37,053 bases of DNA from a virus. Made by a program: the position numbers and the translations under genes. Below, piece after piece: positions 22,495 to 29,105 of this stretch. Numbering within the stretch: the stretch's first letter is position 1; each line of letters starts with the position of its first letter. The stretch is taken from IMG/VR virus record IMGVR_UViG_3300036859_000666, positions 1 to 37,053 of that record. One strand, written 5' to 3'. The notes beneath the pieces were generated by a model. The model searched no databases. It was given only the letters and a program-made list of their open reading frames with translations, and had not been told where the DNA came from.

Positions 22495-22949
22495 CCGGTC
22501 TGCTTCACGAGGCGCAGCCGCGGGTCGCCCGACGGCGGCGGGGCCGGCGGGGCGACCCTGGGCTTGGCGGCCGCGGTCTCCTCGTCCTCCTGGTGGATCC
22601 GCTCCCACTGCAGCCGGCGCTTGGCCAGTGGCGACAGCCCGAACTCGGCGCCCTGCAACCGGATCTCGGCGGCGATCGCCTTGCGCTCGCCGGACGTCGT
22701 GGCGCGCCAGAAGTCGTCGACCAGGACGATCACCCGGAGCAGACCCGACACGTGGACCTGGGTCCACTCCGCGGCCTCGGGCGATCGCCACCAATCGTCC
22801 CAGGTGCGGCGCGCCTCGGCGTGCCAGGCGGGCTTGCGCGGCGGCAGGGTCCGCTTCTTCGCCGGCGCCGCCCGGCCGATGGACGCCCGGGTCGCGACCT
22901 TGTTGCGGCGGACCCGGAGCGCGGGATCCTTGGGAGGCGGACCGGGCAT
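22491..22949 (-). CDS. Terminase small subunit
   Basis: 152 residues starting MPGPPPKDPALRVRRNK, a start typical of small terminase subunits in phages of high-GC hosts. It continues with AEARRTWDDWWRSPEAAEWT, a helical segment SGLLRVIVLVDDFWRA, and FGLSPLAKRRLQWERIHQED, again family-typical. It binds the packaging start and regulates the large subunit. It lies 14 nt downstream of the HNH gene. Confidence 0.88.
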   Translation of the reverse strand: MPGPPPKDPALRVRRNKVATRASIGRAAPAKKRTLPPRKPAWHAEARRTWDDWWRSPEAAEWTQVHVSGLLRVIVLVDDFWRATTSGERKAIAAEIRLQGAEFGLSPLAKRRLQWERIHQEDEETAAAKPRVAPPAPPPSGDPRLRLVKQTG

Positions 22950-22963
22950 GGAGGGCCTCGCGC

Positions 22964-23311
22964 TCAGGCCGGACGGTCACCCTTGCTCGAGTTGTGCCGG
23001 CGGCAGTAGATGACGGAGTCCTGGTCGATCGACCCACCGGCGGCGGTCGCGATCGGGTGGTCGCCGCTGAGCGGGTTCCGATCGTCGATCGGGAACTCGC
23101 AGCCGGTCGGCCAGTGACACCATGGCTCGGCGGCGATCGCCGCGGCGACCCGCCGGCGCCAGGCGGCGTCGAGGCCGCGGTCGGTGGGGGAGGGCCGCCG
23201 CGCGCGGTCGTAGGCGATCGCGCAGCTGGGGCAGCGACCGCGGTCGACGAGCTCGTCGGTGGGGCACGGGCCGACCCACGTCCCGAGGCACGTCGTGAGC
23301 GCGCGCCTCAC
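22964..23311 (-). CDS. HNH endonuclease, packaging associated
   Basis: 115 residues from GTG 23311. A zinc-type pair GPCPTDEL and GRCPSCAIAY is followed by the HNH core LSGDHPIATAAGGSIDQDSV and IYCRRHNSSKGDRP. HNH genes next to terminases are established packaging factors in HK97-like cos phages, so a cos-type packaging strategy is inferred. GTG overlaps a short 22-aa frame just after the late promoter. Confidence 0.88.
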   Translation of the reverse strand: MRRALTTCLGTWVGPCPTDELVDRGRCPSCAIAYDRARRPSPTDRGLDAAWRRRVAAAIAAEPWCHWPTGCEFPIDDRNPLSGDHPIATAAGGSIDQDSVIYCRRHNSSKGDRPA

Positions 23312-23376
23312 CGCCGTCGAAGGCAGGGTGGGTCAATGAGGGTGGCCAGCATTCGTGCGCCGCATTCCTGGACCAT
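23308..23376 (-). CDS. Possible 22-aa leader peptide before the HNH gene
   Basis: A short frame MVQECGARMLATLIDPPCLR (then RR) lies between the late promoter and the HNH gene, and its TGA overlaps the HNH GTG (GTGA). No clear ribosome site. It could be a coupled leader or the end of a longer frame with an unidentified start. Confidence 0.25.
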   Translation of the reverse strand: MVQECGARMLATLIDPPCLRRR

Positions 23377-23572
23377 CGCGGCGGCCGCCAAGCGGACTTC
23401 GGGCGGAACCGTAGCCGCGCGCCCATCCGGTGTCAAGACGGCAGGACGAGTCCTGGGAGCAGATGCCCAAGGAGGCCCTGCGCCAAGGGCGAGTTCCCGC
23501 TCGAGGGCGCCGCTCGGTCGCCACGCCGGCGATCGCCTTGTCGATCGGGTCTGGGTTCTTGTCGGATGCCAT
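23333..23572 (-). CDS. Doubtful 79-aa ORF, possibly frameshifted
   Basis: Starts with TGATG coupling to the 249-aa gene and begins MASDKNPDPIDKAIAGVATE, which looks natural. From about residue 20 it becomes Arg-rich and low quality and crosses the late promoter. Another frame of the same strand reads SSGNSPLAQGLLGHLLPGLV and ends just at the promoter -35, and a third reads ALERELALGAGPPWASAPRT through to 23308. A frameshift, a sequencing error or a short true product are possible. Confidence 0.3.
   Translation of the reverse strand: MASDKNPDPIDKAIAGVATERRPRAGTRPWRRASLGICSQDSSCRLDTGWARGYGSARSPLGGRRDGPGMRRTNAGHPH
23408..23436 (-). promoter_or_regulatory. Late promoter upstream of the packaging and structural genes
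   Basis: On the minus strand a perfect TTGACA (23436-23431), 17-bp spacer and TACGGT (23413-23408). The predicted start near 23401 is ahead of the HNH and terminase genes. It is the best sigma-70-type match I found in the minus strand of the late region, and may need no phage sigma factor. Control by the upstream 249-aa protein is possible. Confidence 0.65.
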
Positions 23573-24321
23573 CAGGCGGCTCCCTTGATCTCGTCGGCCT
23601 CGGCGGCCGCGCGCTGCGATTCGGATATCGACAGCCAGCCCGGGCCGTCGTCCGCCGGCGCTGGCCGCGCGGCGGTCGAGGCCGGCAGATAGCGGACCGG
23701 CGGCTGGGGCCGGTAGGCGGCGTGGAGCCGGCGGAGGGCCTGCTCGGTGAACGAGCGGCGTGGGACCCAGCAGACGCACGGGCGGTCGGCGTGGCCGTCC
23801 TCGTGGAGCGCAAACCAGCGCTCGGCGACGGACGACCAGTCGCCCTGGGCGTAGGCGACCTGCAGGAGGTACCTGGCCATGAACGCGGCGTCGCCGTCGG
23901 CCCGGCTGGCCAGCCTGGCCAGGGCGGCGCGCATCGGCCGGACGTAGTGCTCGTCGGGCCCGTCGCCCTGGGTCTGGCGCGGGCTGTTCTCGAGCAGCTG
24001 GCGGAAGGGCTCGGCCTGGCGTGGCGCGCCCAGCTGCGACCCGCCGGTCAGCTCGGTCGCGGTCGAGAGGGTCTCGCCGGACAGGTAATCGTAGGACGCC
24101 AGGTCCTCGGCCGATTGGCCGTCGGCCGTCGTCCGGGCCGGCCGACCGAACCAGGCTCCGCCGGCGTGCATCTCTTCGGGCGTCTCGGCCCAGAACCCCT
24201 CGAGGAACCAGCGCAGGAGTCCACTGAAGCCGCGCGGCTCGGCGGCCTGCTGGCGCTGGGATCGGGCGTGGTCATCGAGGTACGGGGATTCACGATAGGC
24301 GCGCCGATCATGACGGGACAT
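23572..24321 (-). CDS. Hypothetical 249-aa protein upstream of the late promoter
   Basis: Starts MSRHDRRAYRESPYLDDHAR with GGAGGAGCCG just before ATG 24321. Mostly helical: LLRWFLEGFWAETPEEMHAG, EDLASYDYLSGETLSTATEL, and YVRPMRAALARLASRADGDA, then RRSFTEQALRRLHAAYR, which has a helix-turn-helix-like look near the C-terminus. Position just ahead of the late promoter recalls late-gene activators such as ArpU/RinA, but no family signature is clear. Function unknown. Confidence 0.65.
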   Translation of the reverse strand: MSRHDRRAYRESPYLDDHARSQRQQAAEPRGFSGLLRWFLEGFWAETPEEMHAGGAWFGRPARTTADGQSAEDLASYDYLSGETLSTATELTGGSQLGAPRQAEPFRQLLENSPRQTQGDGPDEHYVRPMRAALARLASRADGDAAFMARYLLQVAYAQGDWSSVAERWFALHEDGHADRPCVCWVPRRSFTEQALRRLHAAYRPQPPVRYLPASTAARPAPADDGPGWLSISESQRAAAEADEIKGAA

Positions 24322-24347
24322 CGGCTCCTCCGGTGACGGCGGGCTGG

Positions 24348-24551
24348 CTACCCGCGGGTGCGGTACAGGCAGAGCGACACCCACAGGAGGCTGACGTGGC
24401 CGGGTGCCGGGACCGTGGCGTTGACGCGGCAGAGCCCGGGCGGCGGCCGCCGGTGCCAGGTGAACGCGGCCGCGGAGGCCGAGGCCGGCAGGGCCAGGCC
24501 GGCAACGAGGATGCCGGCGATGATCAGGCTGCGGATGGTGGACGGGCGCAT
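24348..24551 (-). CDS. 67-aa secreted small protein
   Basis: ATG 24551 with a strong GGAGG 8 nt upstream. MRPSTIRSLIIAGILVAGLA followed by LPASASAAAF is a complete Sec signal peptide with an ASA cleavage motif, leaving a mature peptide of roughly 35-40 residues with two cysteines (LCRVNATV, LCLYRTRG). It would be exported. Next to attP and the 249-aa gene, it could be expressed in the prophage or late in infection; function unknown. Confidence 0.6.
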   Translation of the reverse strand: MRPSTIRSLIIAGILVAGLALPASASAAAFTWHRRPPPGLCRVNATVPAPGHVSLLWVSLCLYRTRG

Positions 24552-24626
24552 GACGGGAACCTCCGAAGGGTTGGGCTTCCAGGACGGCGAGCAGGGTCGT
24601 CCGCCTACGGAGGGATCGCGACGTTC

Positions 24627-24657
24627 TGACAGCCACCGTGACAGCCACGGGCCCGGG
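24627..24657 (-). repeat. attP arm-type repeat, left
   Basis: Contains TGACAGCCAC twice, 12 bp apart (24627-24636 and 24639-24648), followed by GGGCCCGGG. The whole 31-bp block recurs at 24826-24856 with 28 identical bases in the same orientation, on the far side of the tRNA-like core. Paired arm sites on both sides of a core are what tyrosine integrases of this type bind with their N-terminal domain. Confidence 0.7.
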
Positions 24658-24705
24658 ACCGGGCGCCGGTCGGTGCCGCCGCTCGCCGCTCGACCGAACG
24701 GGAGC

Positions 24706-24757
24706 TGGCTGGCGAGGAAGGATTCGAACCTTCGATCTCCTGATCCAGAGTCAGGGG
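24706..24757 (-). other. attP: attP core: 3' half of a tRNA-Gln(CTG) gene
   Basis: The minus strand reads a perfect anticodon arm (CCTGA-CTCTGGA-TCAGG, anticodon CTG at 24748-24746), variable loop, a perfect T arm (GAAGG-TTCGAAT-CCTTC), the 3' acceptor strand CTCGCCA, discriminator G and CCA. The 5' portion (24758-24780) has no D-stem, lacks the GG of the D-loop, and the acceptor mate mismatches at position 7. This is the expected structure of an attP site that restores the 3' half of a host tRNA gene after integration. It lies about 470 bp from the integrase gene. Confidence 0.85.
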
Positions 24758-24793
24758 TGCGAATCGCTCCATGGCCGCCAGTATACGCACGAA

Positions 24794-25015
24794 TCAAGCC
24801 GTCTCCGGACGGTCCGTCAGGTCGTTGACAGCCACCGATACAGCCACGGGCTCGGGATCGAAGTAGTGGAACGTTCGGATCCCGGGCGGCAGGGTGATCC
24901 GGGAGAAGAGCTCCCGCTCGGCGTCCGTCGCCGGTCGAAGGCAGGCGACGGTCGCCCATTGCATCGCGATCGGACCGCTCTCGCTCGGGTCATATCGCAA
25001 CTTCGGATCCTGCAC
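24794..25015 (-). CDS. Hypothetical 73-aa protein near attP
   Basis: GTG-start frame VQDPKLRYDPSESGPIAMQW followed by ATVACLRPATDAERELFSRI and a beta-like tail. The start is ambiguous (an ATG at about 24964 is an alternative). The C-terminal residues PVAVSVAVNDL are encoded by the right arm repeat. No family recognised. It could be expressed with the integrase genes; translation is uncertain. Confidence 0.45.
   Translation of the reverse strand: MQDPKLRYDPSESGPIAMQWATVACLRPATDAERELFSRITLPPGIRTFHYFDPEPVAVSVAVNDLTDRPETA
24826..24856 (-). repeat. attP arm-type repeat, right
   Basis: TGACAGCCAC (24826-24835) and ATACAGCCAC (24838-24847), then GGGCTCGGG. Direct copy of the left block with three substitutions, 199 bp apart. 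It overlaps the end of the small 73-aa frame. Confidence 0.7.
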
Positions 25016-25051
25016 GGGGCACCCGCCGGCGCGCCGTGCCTGGCGGCGGAT

Positions 25052-25228
25052 TCACGCGGCCATGATCTGGTCGTCCCGACGAGGGCGGTGAACGTCCGGC
25101 CCGGCTCGGCTCGCGCGGTCGACGCTGCGGTGGAGCATCGACCGCAATGGCCCACCGGCGAAGGTTTCGACGAAGGCTGTCTTCGCCTCTGGCGGCGTCC
25201 ACGCCGTCGGGAACCGGTCCGCGCTCAC
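25052..25228 (-). CDS. Hypothetical 58-aa protein coupled to integrase
   Basis: GTG start (25228) overlaps the integrase stop (GTGA). VSADRFPTAWTPPEAKTAFV, then ETFAGGPLRSMLHRSVDRAS; the second half is Arg-rich. Function unknown. The coupling suggests co-expression with integrase. Confidence 0.45.
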   Translation of the reverse strand: MSADRFPTAWTPPEAKTAFVETFAGGPLRSMLHRSVDRASRAGPDVHRPRRDDQIMAA

Positions 25229-26391
25229 GGCTCGCCACCCTCGACTGCCGCGGCGGGCGGGGCGAGGAGCCGGTCCATCGCGTCGGCGGCGTCGCTCGAC
25301 GACGGCGCGACGTGGGTGTAGCGATCGGTCATCGACGGGTCGCTGTGGCCGAGGAGCTCCTGGACCTTCGGTCGCGAGACGCCGGCCTCGATGAGCATCG
25401 ACGTCGCGGAGTGGCGCAGGTCGTGGAAGCGGATCCGCTTGAGGCCCGCGGCCGCCAGGTGACGGTGGAGCGCGTGGCTGAGCGTCGAGCCCGCGATCGG
25501 CCCGCCCGTCTTCGTCGTGAAGACGAGCTCGGCCTTCGACCAATCCTTGCGCCAGGTGGTCCCGGCCGCTAGGCGCTCCCGGTTCTGCCGGCCGCGATGC
25601 TCCTCGAGCGCCGCGACGGCGATCGCCGGGATCCGGACGATGCGACGGGCGCGTTTCGTCTTGGGCGGTGTCAGGTCGTAGGCATCGCCCGGGAGGTAGG
25701 ACAGGGTCCGGGTCACGGCGAGGGTGCCAGCCTTGAGGTCGACCTGGCGCCAGCCGAGGCCGAGTATCTCGCCGCGGCGGAGGCCCAGGGTCACGGCCAC
25801 GACGTAGAGCGCCTCGAGGCGGTCGCCGGCGACCGCGGCCAGGAACGTCCGGGCGGCCGCGGCGTCGAGGAACGGGTCGTCGCTGTGGTCGGCGGTCGCC
25901 GGCTTGCGCACGCTGGCCGCCTCGTTGCGCTCGAGGATCCGGTCGCTGACCGCCTGGCCGAGCGCCATCCGCAGGATCGTCAGGGCGTAGCCCGCCGTCC
26001 GGCCCCCGATCTCGTCGTCGATCGAGCGGACGACGCGGCGGATGTCGGCTGCCTGGAGATCCAGCAGCGAGAGCGTACCGAGGCGCGGGATCAGGTGGCG
26101 ATCGACGGTGAACCGGTAGCTCTCGAGCGTCCGGGGCCGCAGGCCCATCAGGCCATCGCTCCAGGCCTGCAGGTAGGTCGCCACGGTCAGGCTCTCGTCG
26201 ACGCGGCCGAGACCCAGGCGCCGGCGTCGGTTGTGCTCGTCGAGCTTTTCGAGAACCTCATCCTCCGTGGACCCGTAGAGGGAGCGGCGCACTCGATGAC
26301 CGCGGCTTCCGCGGCCGACTTGGACGTCGACCTGCCACCGCCCGTCGCTGCGCCTGAACGGCCTGGGCCGGCCCGCCGGGCTCTTCGACAT
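25225..26391 (-). CDS. int: Tyrosine-family phage integrase
   Basis: 388 residues. The N-terminal arm-binding domain (residues 10-60) is followed by the SAM-like core-binding domain (TVATYLQAWSDGLMGLRPRT). The catalytic domain shows TLGLRRGEILGL (Arg205), PPKTKRARR (Lys244), RFHDLRHSATSML (His323, Arg326), ELLGHSDPS (His349) and DRYTH (nucleophile Tyr358). All key residues of the family are present. It integrates the phage at the tRNA-Gln gene through attP. ATG 26391 has AGGAGGTCC upstream. The long upstream frame belongs to the excisionase region in another phase. Confidence 0.95.
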   Translation of the reverse strand: MSKSPAGRPRPFRRSDGRWQVDVQVGRGSRGHRVRRSLYGSTEDEVLEKLDEHNRRRRLGLGRVDESLTVATYLQAWSDGLMGLRPRTLESYRFTVDRHLIPRLGTLSLLDLQAADIRRVVRSIDDEIGGRTAGYALTILRMALGQAVSDRILERNEAASVRKPATADHSDDPFLDAAAARTFLAAVAGDRLEALYVVAVTLGLRRGEILGLGWRQVDLKAGTLAVTRTLSYLPGDAYDLTPPKTKRARRIVRIPAIAVAALEEHRGRQNRERLAAGTTWRKDWSKAELVFTTKTGGPIAGSTLSHALHRHLAAAGLKRIRFHDLRHSATSMLIEAGVSRPKVQELLGHSDPSMTDRYTHVAPSSSDAADAMDRLLAPPAAAVEGGEP

Positions 26392-26626
26392 CGTCCTGGA
26401 CCTCCTCGCCGCGAGTGTATCCCGAGCGCTCGAGCGCCCAGCGTCGGAGCGCCTCGACGGAGTAGAGCCGGTTGCGGTGCCTGGCCACGGTCCCGTCGGG
26501 CAGGGTGCCGCCGCTGAGGTCGATCGTCGGCAGCAGGCCCTCGAACGTCCAGTCTCGAACCGTTCGCTCGGAGACCCCGAGCAGCTCGCCGGCGCCGGCG
26601 GCGTCGACCGCGATCGGGTCACCCAT
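26258..26626 (-). CDS. xis: Excisionase/MerR-like HTH protein
   Basis: 122 residues. The first 75 form a MerR/excisionase-type winged HTH: AGELLGVSERTVRDWTFEGL, then a beta hairpin (TIDLSGGTLPDGTVARHRNR), LYSVEALRRWALER. The tail after residue 80 is read antiphase within the integrase gene and is Arg/Pro-rich, probably of little function; the two genes overlap by 134 nt. It probably directs excision with the integrase and may also regulate transcription. ATG 26626 overlaps the 64-aa gene stop region by 8 nt. Confidence 0.75.
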   Translation of the reverse strand: MGDPIAVDAAGAGELLGVSERTVRDWTFEGLLPTIDLSGGTLPDGTVARHRNRLYSVEALRRWALERSGYTRGEEVQDDVEEPGGPAQAVQAQRRAVAGRRPSRPRKPRSSSAPLPLRVHGG

Positions 26627-26813
26627 CGCGCACCAGCCTGCGGAGGCGTCGCCAGATCTCGACGCCAGCCGCGTACTGGACGGCCGTAGCTACGAGGAAC
26701 CCGCCAACGAAGGCCTCGACCGAGCGCCCGGCGTAGATCGGCGCCAGGAGCGCGGCGAGCAGCGTGGCGAGGGCGGTCATTGCGGTGATGAACGCGAACG
26801 TCGTGCGGATCAC
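26619..26813 (-). CDS. 64-aa two-helix membrane protein
   Basis: GTG start (26813) overlaps the stop of the 259-aa gene. Two hydrophobic stretches, TTFAFITAMTALATLLAALL and EAFVGGFLVATAVQYAAGVE, and a basic end (WRRLRRLVRDG). Small membrane protein of unknown role, co-transcribed with excisionase and integrase; an exclusion or membrane-linked role is only a guess. Confidence 0.6.
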   Translation of the reverse strand: MIRTTFAFITAMTALATLLAALLAPIYAGRSVEAFVGGFLVATAVQYAAGVEIWRRLRRLVRDG

Positions 26814-27589
26814 GGGACCGGCTCATCGACAGAGCCGGCAGAGAGGGCCAGACGAAGTTTCGCGGCTTGCACACCAATGATGCCGAGATACGGCTCCGGC
26901 ATGCGAAGCTGCTGCCCCTCCGCGACCATGCGCTCGATGGCATCCACGGCCGCCAGCGCTGCCCGTAGCCGTTCCTCTGCTCCGCTATCGGGGGCTGGGG
27001 TGGGCTGGGCGTCTCGGGTGGCCTCTGGGCGGGTGCGCCCGGCGGCAGTCAGGGCTTCGACCAGGCGGTCCATCGCTCGGCGGCTGGTGGCCACGAGGCC
27101 ATTCGCTCGCAGCGCCGCGTCACCGCCGCGTTGCATGGCTACATCGATGGCCGCCGCGATCACTTCCTCGCCCTGCCCGACAGCATCTTCGCCATCGGCG
27201 GAGCTGGCTTGCAAGCCACCTGCTTGGGCTTCTCGAACCAGCTCCATCATGATGGGAAGTGCGTCATCCAACCGGACGTACCAATCGCCGGCGCGCTTCG
27301 CGTTCGGCCAGCGATGGGTCGTCGGCAGGTCCATCAGCCGCTCTCGCAGCGCCTCTAGAACCGCTCGGCTATCGGGGGCTGGGGTGGCGGCCAACAGGTT
27401 GTACGCCGCGCAAGTCCCGCAGTCGCGGCCTTCGTCGTGGGGATGACTCGGCCCGAGCAGTTCCAAGAGTCGGGTTCGCAGCCCCTCTCGCGGCTCATCG
27501 GGGCCTGCTGGGGTGGGCTGGCGACCACTCCTCGCACGTCGGACCAACGCCTCTCGGGCTTCGGAGACAGGATCGGGAGAGGGGCTCAT
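26810..27589 (-). CDS. Hypothetical 259-aa protein with internal modular repeats
   Basis: From ATG 27589 (MSPSPDPVSEAREALVRRAR). It is helical with three related segments: TPAGPDEPREGLRTRLLELL, TPAPDSRAVLEALRERLMDL, TPAPDSGAEERLRAALAAVD. A CGTCAAYNLLA motif lies after the first. The DNA of two linkers is an exact 20-bp copy (26984-27003 and 27368-27387). Function unknown. The overlapping ATGA/GTGA junctions on both sides support it. Confidence 0.65.
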   Translation of the reverse strand: MSPSPDPVSEAREALVRRARSGRQPTPAGPDEPREGLRTRLLELLGPSHPHDEGRDCGTCAAYNLLAATPAPDSRAVLEALRERLMDLPTTHRWPNAKRAGDWYVRLDDALPIMMELVREAQAGGLQASSADGEDAVGQGEEVIAAAIDVAMQRGGDAALRANGLVATSRRAMDRLVEALTAAGRTRPEATRDAQPTPAPDSGAEERLRAALAAVDAIERMVAEGQQLRMPEPYLGIIGVQAAKLRLALSAGSVDEPVP

Positions 27590-27816
27590 GCAAGCCGCCC
27601 CGCGAGGAAGCCAGCGCAGACCAGGAGCACGGCCAGCGTCAGGAGCAGGACGACAGGCACCGGGCGCAGGTGGAGCTCGCCGGTCCGGCGGTCGCGGATC
27701 CACAGCCGGCCGTCGCATTGGAGGCAGGCTTCGACGCGCAGCGGGCCGTCGGGCACGCGCCACGCAACGACGCCGTCGAGGCAGTCGGGGTTCGGGCACG
27801 GGATCCAGCCGCGCAT
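27586..27816 (-). CDS. 76-aa zinc-ribbon plus membrane-anchor protein
   Basis: MRGWIPCPNPDCLDGVVAWR has the first Cys pair, EACLQCDGRLWIRDRR the second (CxxxxC and CxxC, like a DnaJ-type or rubredoxin-like knuckle), and the C-terminus is a hydrophobic helix (VPVVLLLTLAVLLVCAGFLA). So it is a membrane-tethered zinc ribbon. Role unknown. Start ATG 27816 coincides with the stop of the nuclease gene. Confidence 0.65.
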   Translation of the reverse strand: MRGWIPCPNPDCLDGVVAWRVPDGPLRVEACLQCDGRLWIRDRRTGELHLRPVPVVLLLTLAVLLVCAGFLAGRLA

Positions 27817-28283
27817 CAGGCGTCGGCCTCGTCCGCAGCGATAATCTCAGCTTCGAGGTCCTGGATGAACAGGCTGAGGTCCCCCGGTCGTACGTCCTCC
27901 GGGAGCGAGTCGAGCAGATTGTAGAGGTGGCCGACCAGCGTCATGCCTGCCTCCGGTGCCTGGCTCCTCGCTGCGATCGCGCGCTCGATCAGGCCCAGCG
28001 CCCGGCCGTCCTTGACCATGTCGCTGGTGACGCGGACCACGAGCCAGCCGGCGATCGCCGCCTCGCTGTACTTCTCGCAGTCCGCCTCGAACCCGCGGCC
28101 GCGGCTATGCCGGCCGGCGGTGAACGTCCCACCCTCGACCTCGGCGGCGACCTTGAGCTCCGGCCACGCGAAGTCGAAGCGCCAGCGACGGGCAAGGTCG
28201 AAGCGGTGCTCGGTCGTGGGCAGAGGAACCTGCGCCCAGCCGATCTGCGTAGCCAGCGCGAGCTCGGGGACCGAGGTCCTCAC
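27816..28283 (-). CDS. PD-(D/E)XK-type endonuclease, VSR/DUF559-like, possible resolvase
   Basis: 155 residues from GTG 28283. HRFDLARRWRFDFAWPELKV followed by AAEVEGGTFTAGRHSRGRGF and EADCEKYSEAAIAGWLVVRV. The RFDFAW...E-x-EGG core matches small phage endonucleases related to VSR/DUF559 and used as Holliday-junction or repair nucleases. Candidate metal ligands are Asp in FDF and Glu in EVEGG. Likely cleaves recombination or replication intermediates. Coupled to the 217-aa nuclease-like gene. Confidence 0.75.
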   Translation of the reverse strand: MRTSVPELALATQIGWAQVPLPTTEHRFDLARRWRFDFAWPELKVAAEVEGGTFTAGRHSRGRGFEADCEKYSEAAIAGWLVVRVTSDMVKDGRALGLIERAIAARSQAPEAGMTLVGHLYNLLDSLPEDVRPGDLSLFIQDLEAEIIAADEADA

Positions 28284-28933
28284 GGTCGTCGCTCCAGGGC
28301 GCGGCGCAGGACCGCCGACCAGAATGCCTGGTCAGGGCACGGCGTCTCGCGGACGGGAGCCGGTCGCACGATCCGCGGGCGGAGCTCGCGGCCCGGGCCC
28401 CACGGCCGGACCTCGAGCAGCCCGGCTTCCGGCGGCAGCTCGCTGATCTGGACGCAACGCGGCGGGGCGGCGACCCAGAACTCGGTTGACACGGCAAGCG
28501 CGGCACCCCACTTCCGGCGCAGCTCGACGTGGTATCCGAGCTGGCGGAGCTGCTCGTCGGAGACCTCGACGTCGTCGACCCAGCGTCCGGGCTTGGCTCC
28601 CGGTCGCCACTCGACGATGCGCTGGGGCCGGAGCTCGCGGAGCCAGTCGGCGCGCGAGACCTTGACCTCGTACACGATCCTCGCGTACTTCGTGCTCGGG
28701 ACCAGGCCGATCGCCACGCCATCGAAGCGCTGGACGCTGCCGTAGGTCCCGGTCGCCTCCTGCACCTCGCGAGCGAACACCCAGCGCCCAGGCATCCCGT
28801 TGAATCCGTCCATCGGATGCCGGCGCGCGATCGCGTCGAGGACCTGGGCGCTGGTGACCTTCGGGACCTCGGGCAGCCAGCCGGCGGCCTCGCCTGGCGC
28901 CTCCAGCTCGGGCCACAGCAGACGGGCGCTCAC
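28280..28933 (-). CDS. MmcB/PD-(D/E)XK-like nuclease protein
   Basis: 217 residues from GTG 28933. The segment RFDGVAIGLVPSTKYARIVY and EVKVSRADWLRELRP shows D ... E-V-K with the spacing expected for a PD-(D/E)XK nuclease. The EVK-SRADWL form is shared with MmcB-like and other DNA-repair proteins found in phages. N-terminal PKVTSAQVLDAIARRHPMDG is helical. A role in phage recombination or replication repair is inferred. Preceded by a 172-nt gap with a strong hairpin. Confidence 0.7.
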   Translation of the reverse strand: MSARLLWPELEAPGEAAGWLPEVPKVTSAQVLDAIARRHPMDGFNGMPGRWVFAREVQEATGTYGSVQRFDGVAIGLVPSTKYARIVYEVKVSRADWLRELRPQRIVEWRPGAKPGRWVDDVEVSDEQLRQLGYHVELRRKWGAALAVSTEFWVAAPPRCVQISELPPEAGLLEVRPWGPGRELRPRIVRPAPVRETPCPDQAFWSAVLRRALERRP

Positions 28934-28954
28934 GACGCCACTCGCACGGGTCCG

Positions 28955-28996
28955 GTACGGGTTGGGGCGCCGGGCGAAGATCCCTCCAACCCGTAC
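28955..28996. terminator. 11-bp stem-loop in the gap before the MmcB-like gene
   Basis: GTACGGGTTGG / CCAACCCGTAC is a perfect 11-bp inverted repeat with a 20-nt loop. It lies in the 172-nt gap 28934-29105 after the DUF3987 gene, which otherwise has no gene. It could be a terminator, an operator, or an RNA structure that exposes the next start. No T-run is seen. Confidence 0.5.
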
Positions 28997-29105
28997 ACAG
29001 GAAAATCAGGAAGTGCTCGGGTCGTGGCCCCCGGGCGGTCGTCGAGTTTCGGATCGCCCCCCGGTGGGATCGTCTCACCCGGCGAGAGCGCAGCCAGCCG
29101 GCGGA

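Noticed and set aside
24706-24780. Complete tRNA-Gln gene of 75 nt
   Set aside because: Length and 3' half fit, but there is no D-stem, no GG in the D-loop and an acceptor mismatch; an attP core explains it better.
24799-24812. Terminator CCGTC-TCCG-GACGG near attP
   Set aside because: Stem of only 5 bp inside the end of a putative gene, no T-run; too weak to call.
25225-26943. Integrase starting at the far upstream end of its open frame (572 codons)
   Set aside because: The added residues overlap the excisionase and membrane genes and have no recombinase similarity; the ATG at 26391 has a Shine-Dalgarno.
28332-29078. 248-codon minus frame over the MmcB-like gene
   Set aside because: Arg/Pro-rich shadow of the better frame; it crosses the intergenic hairpin.
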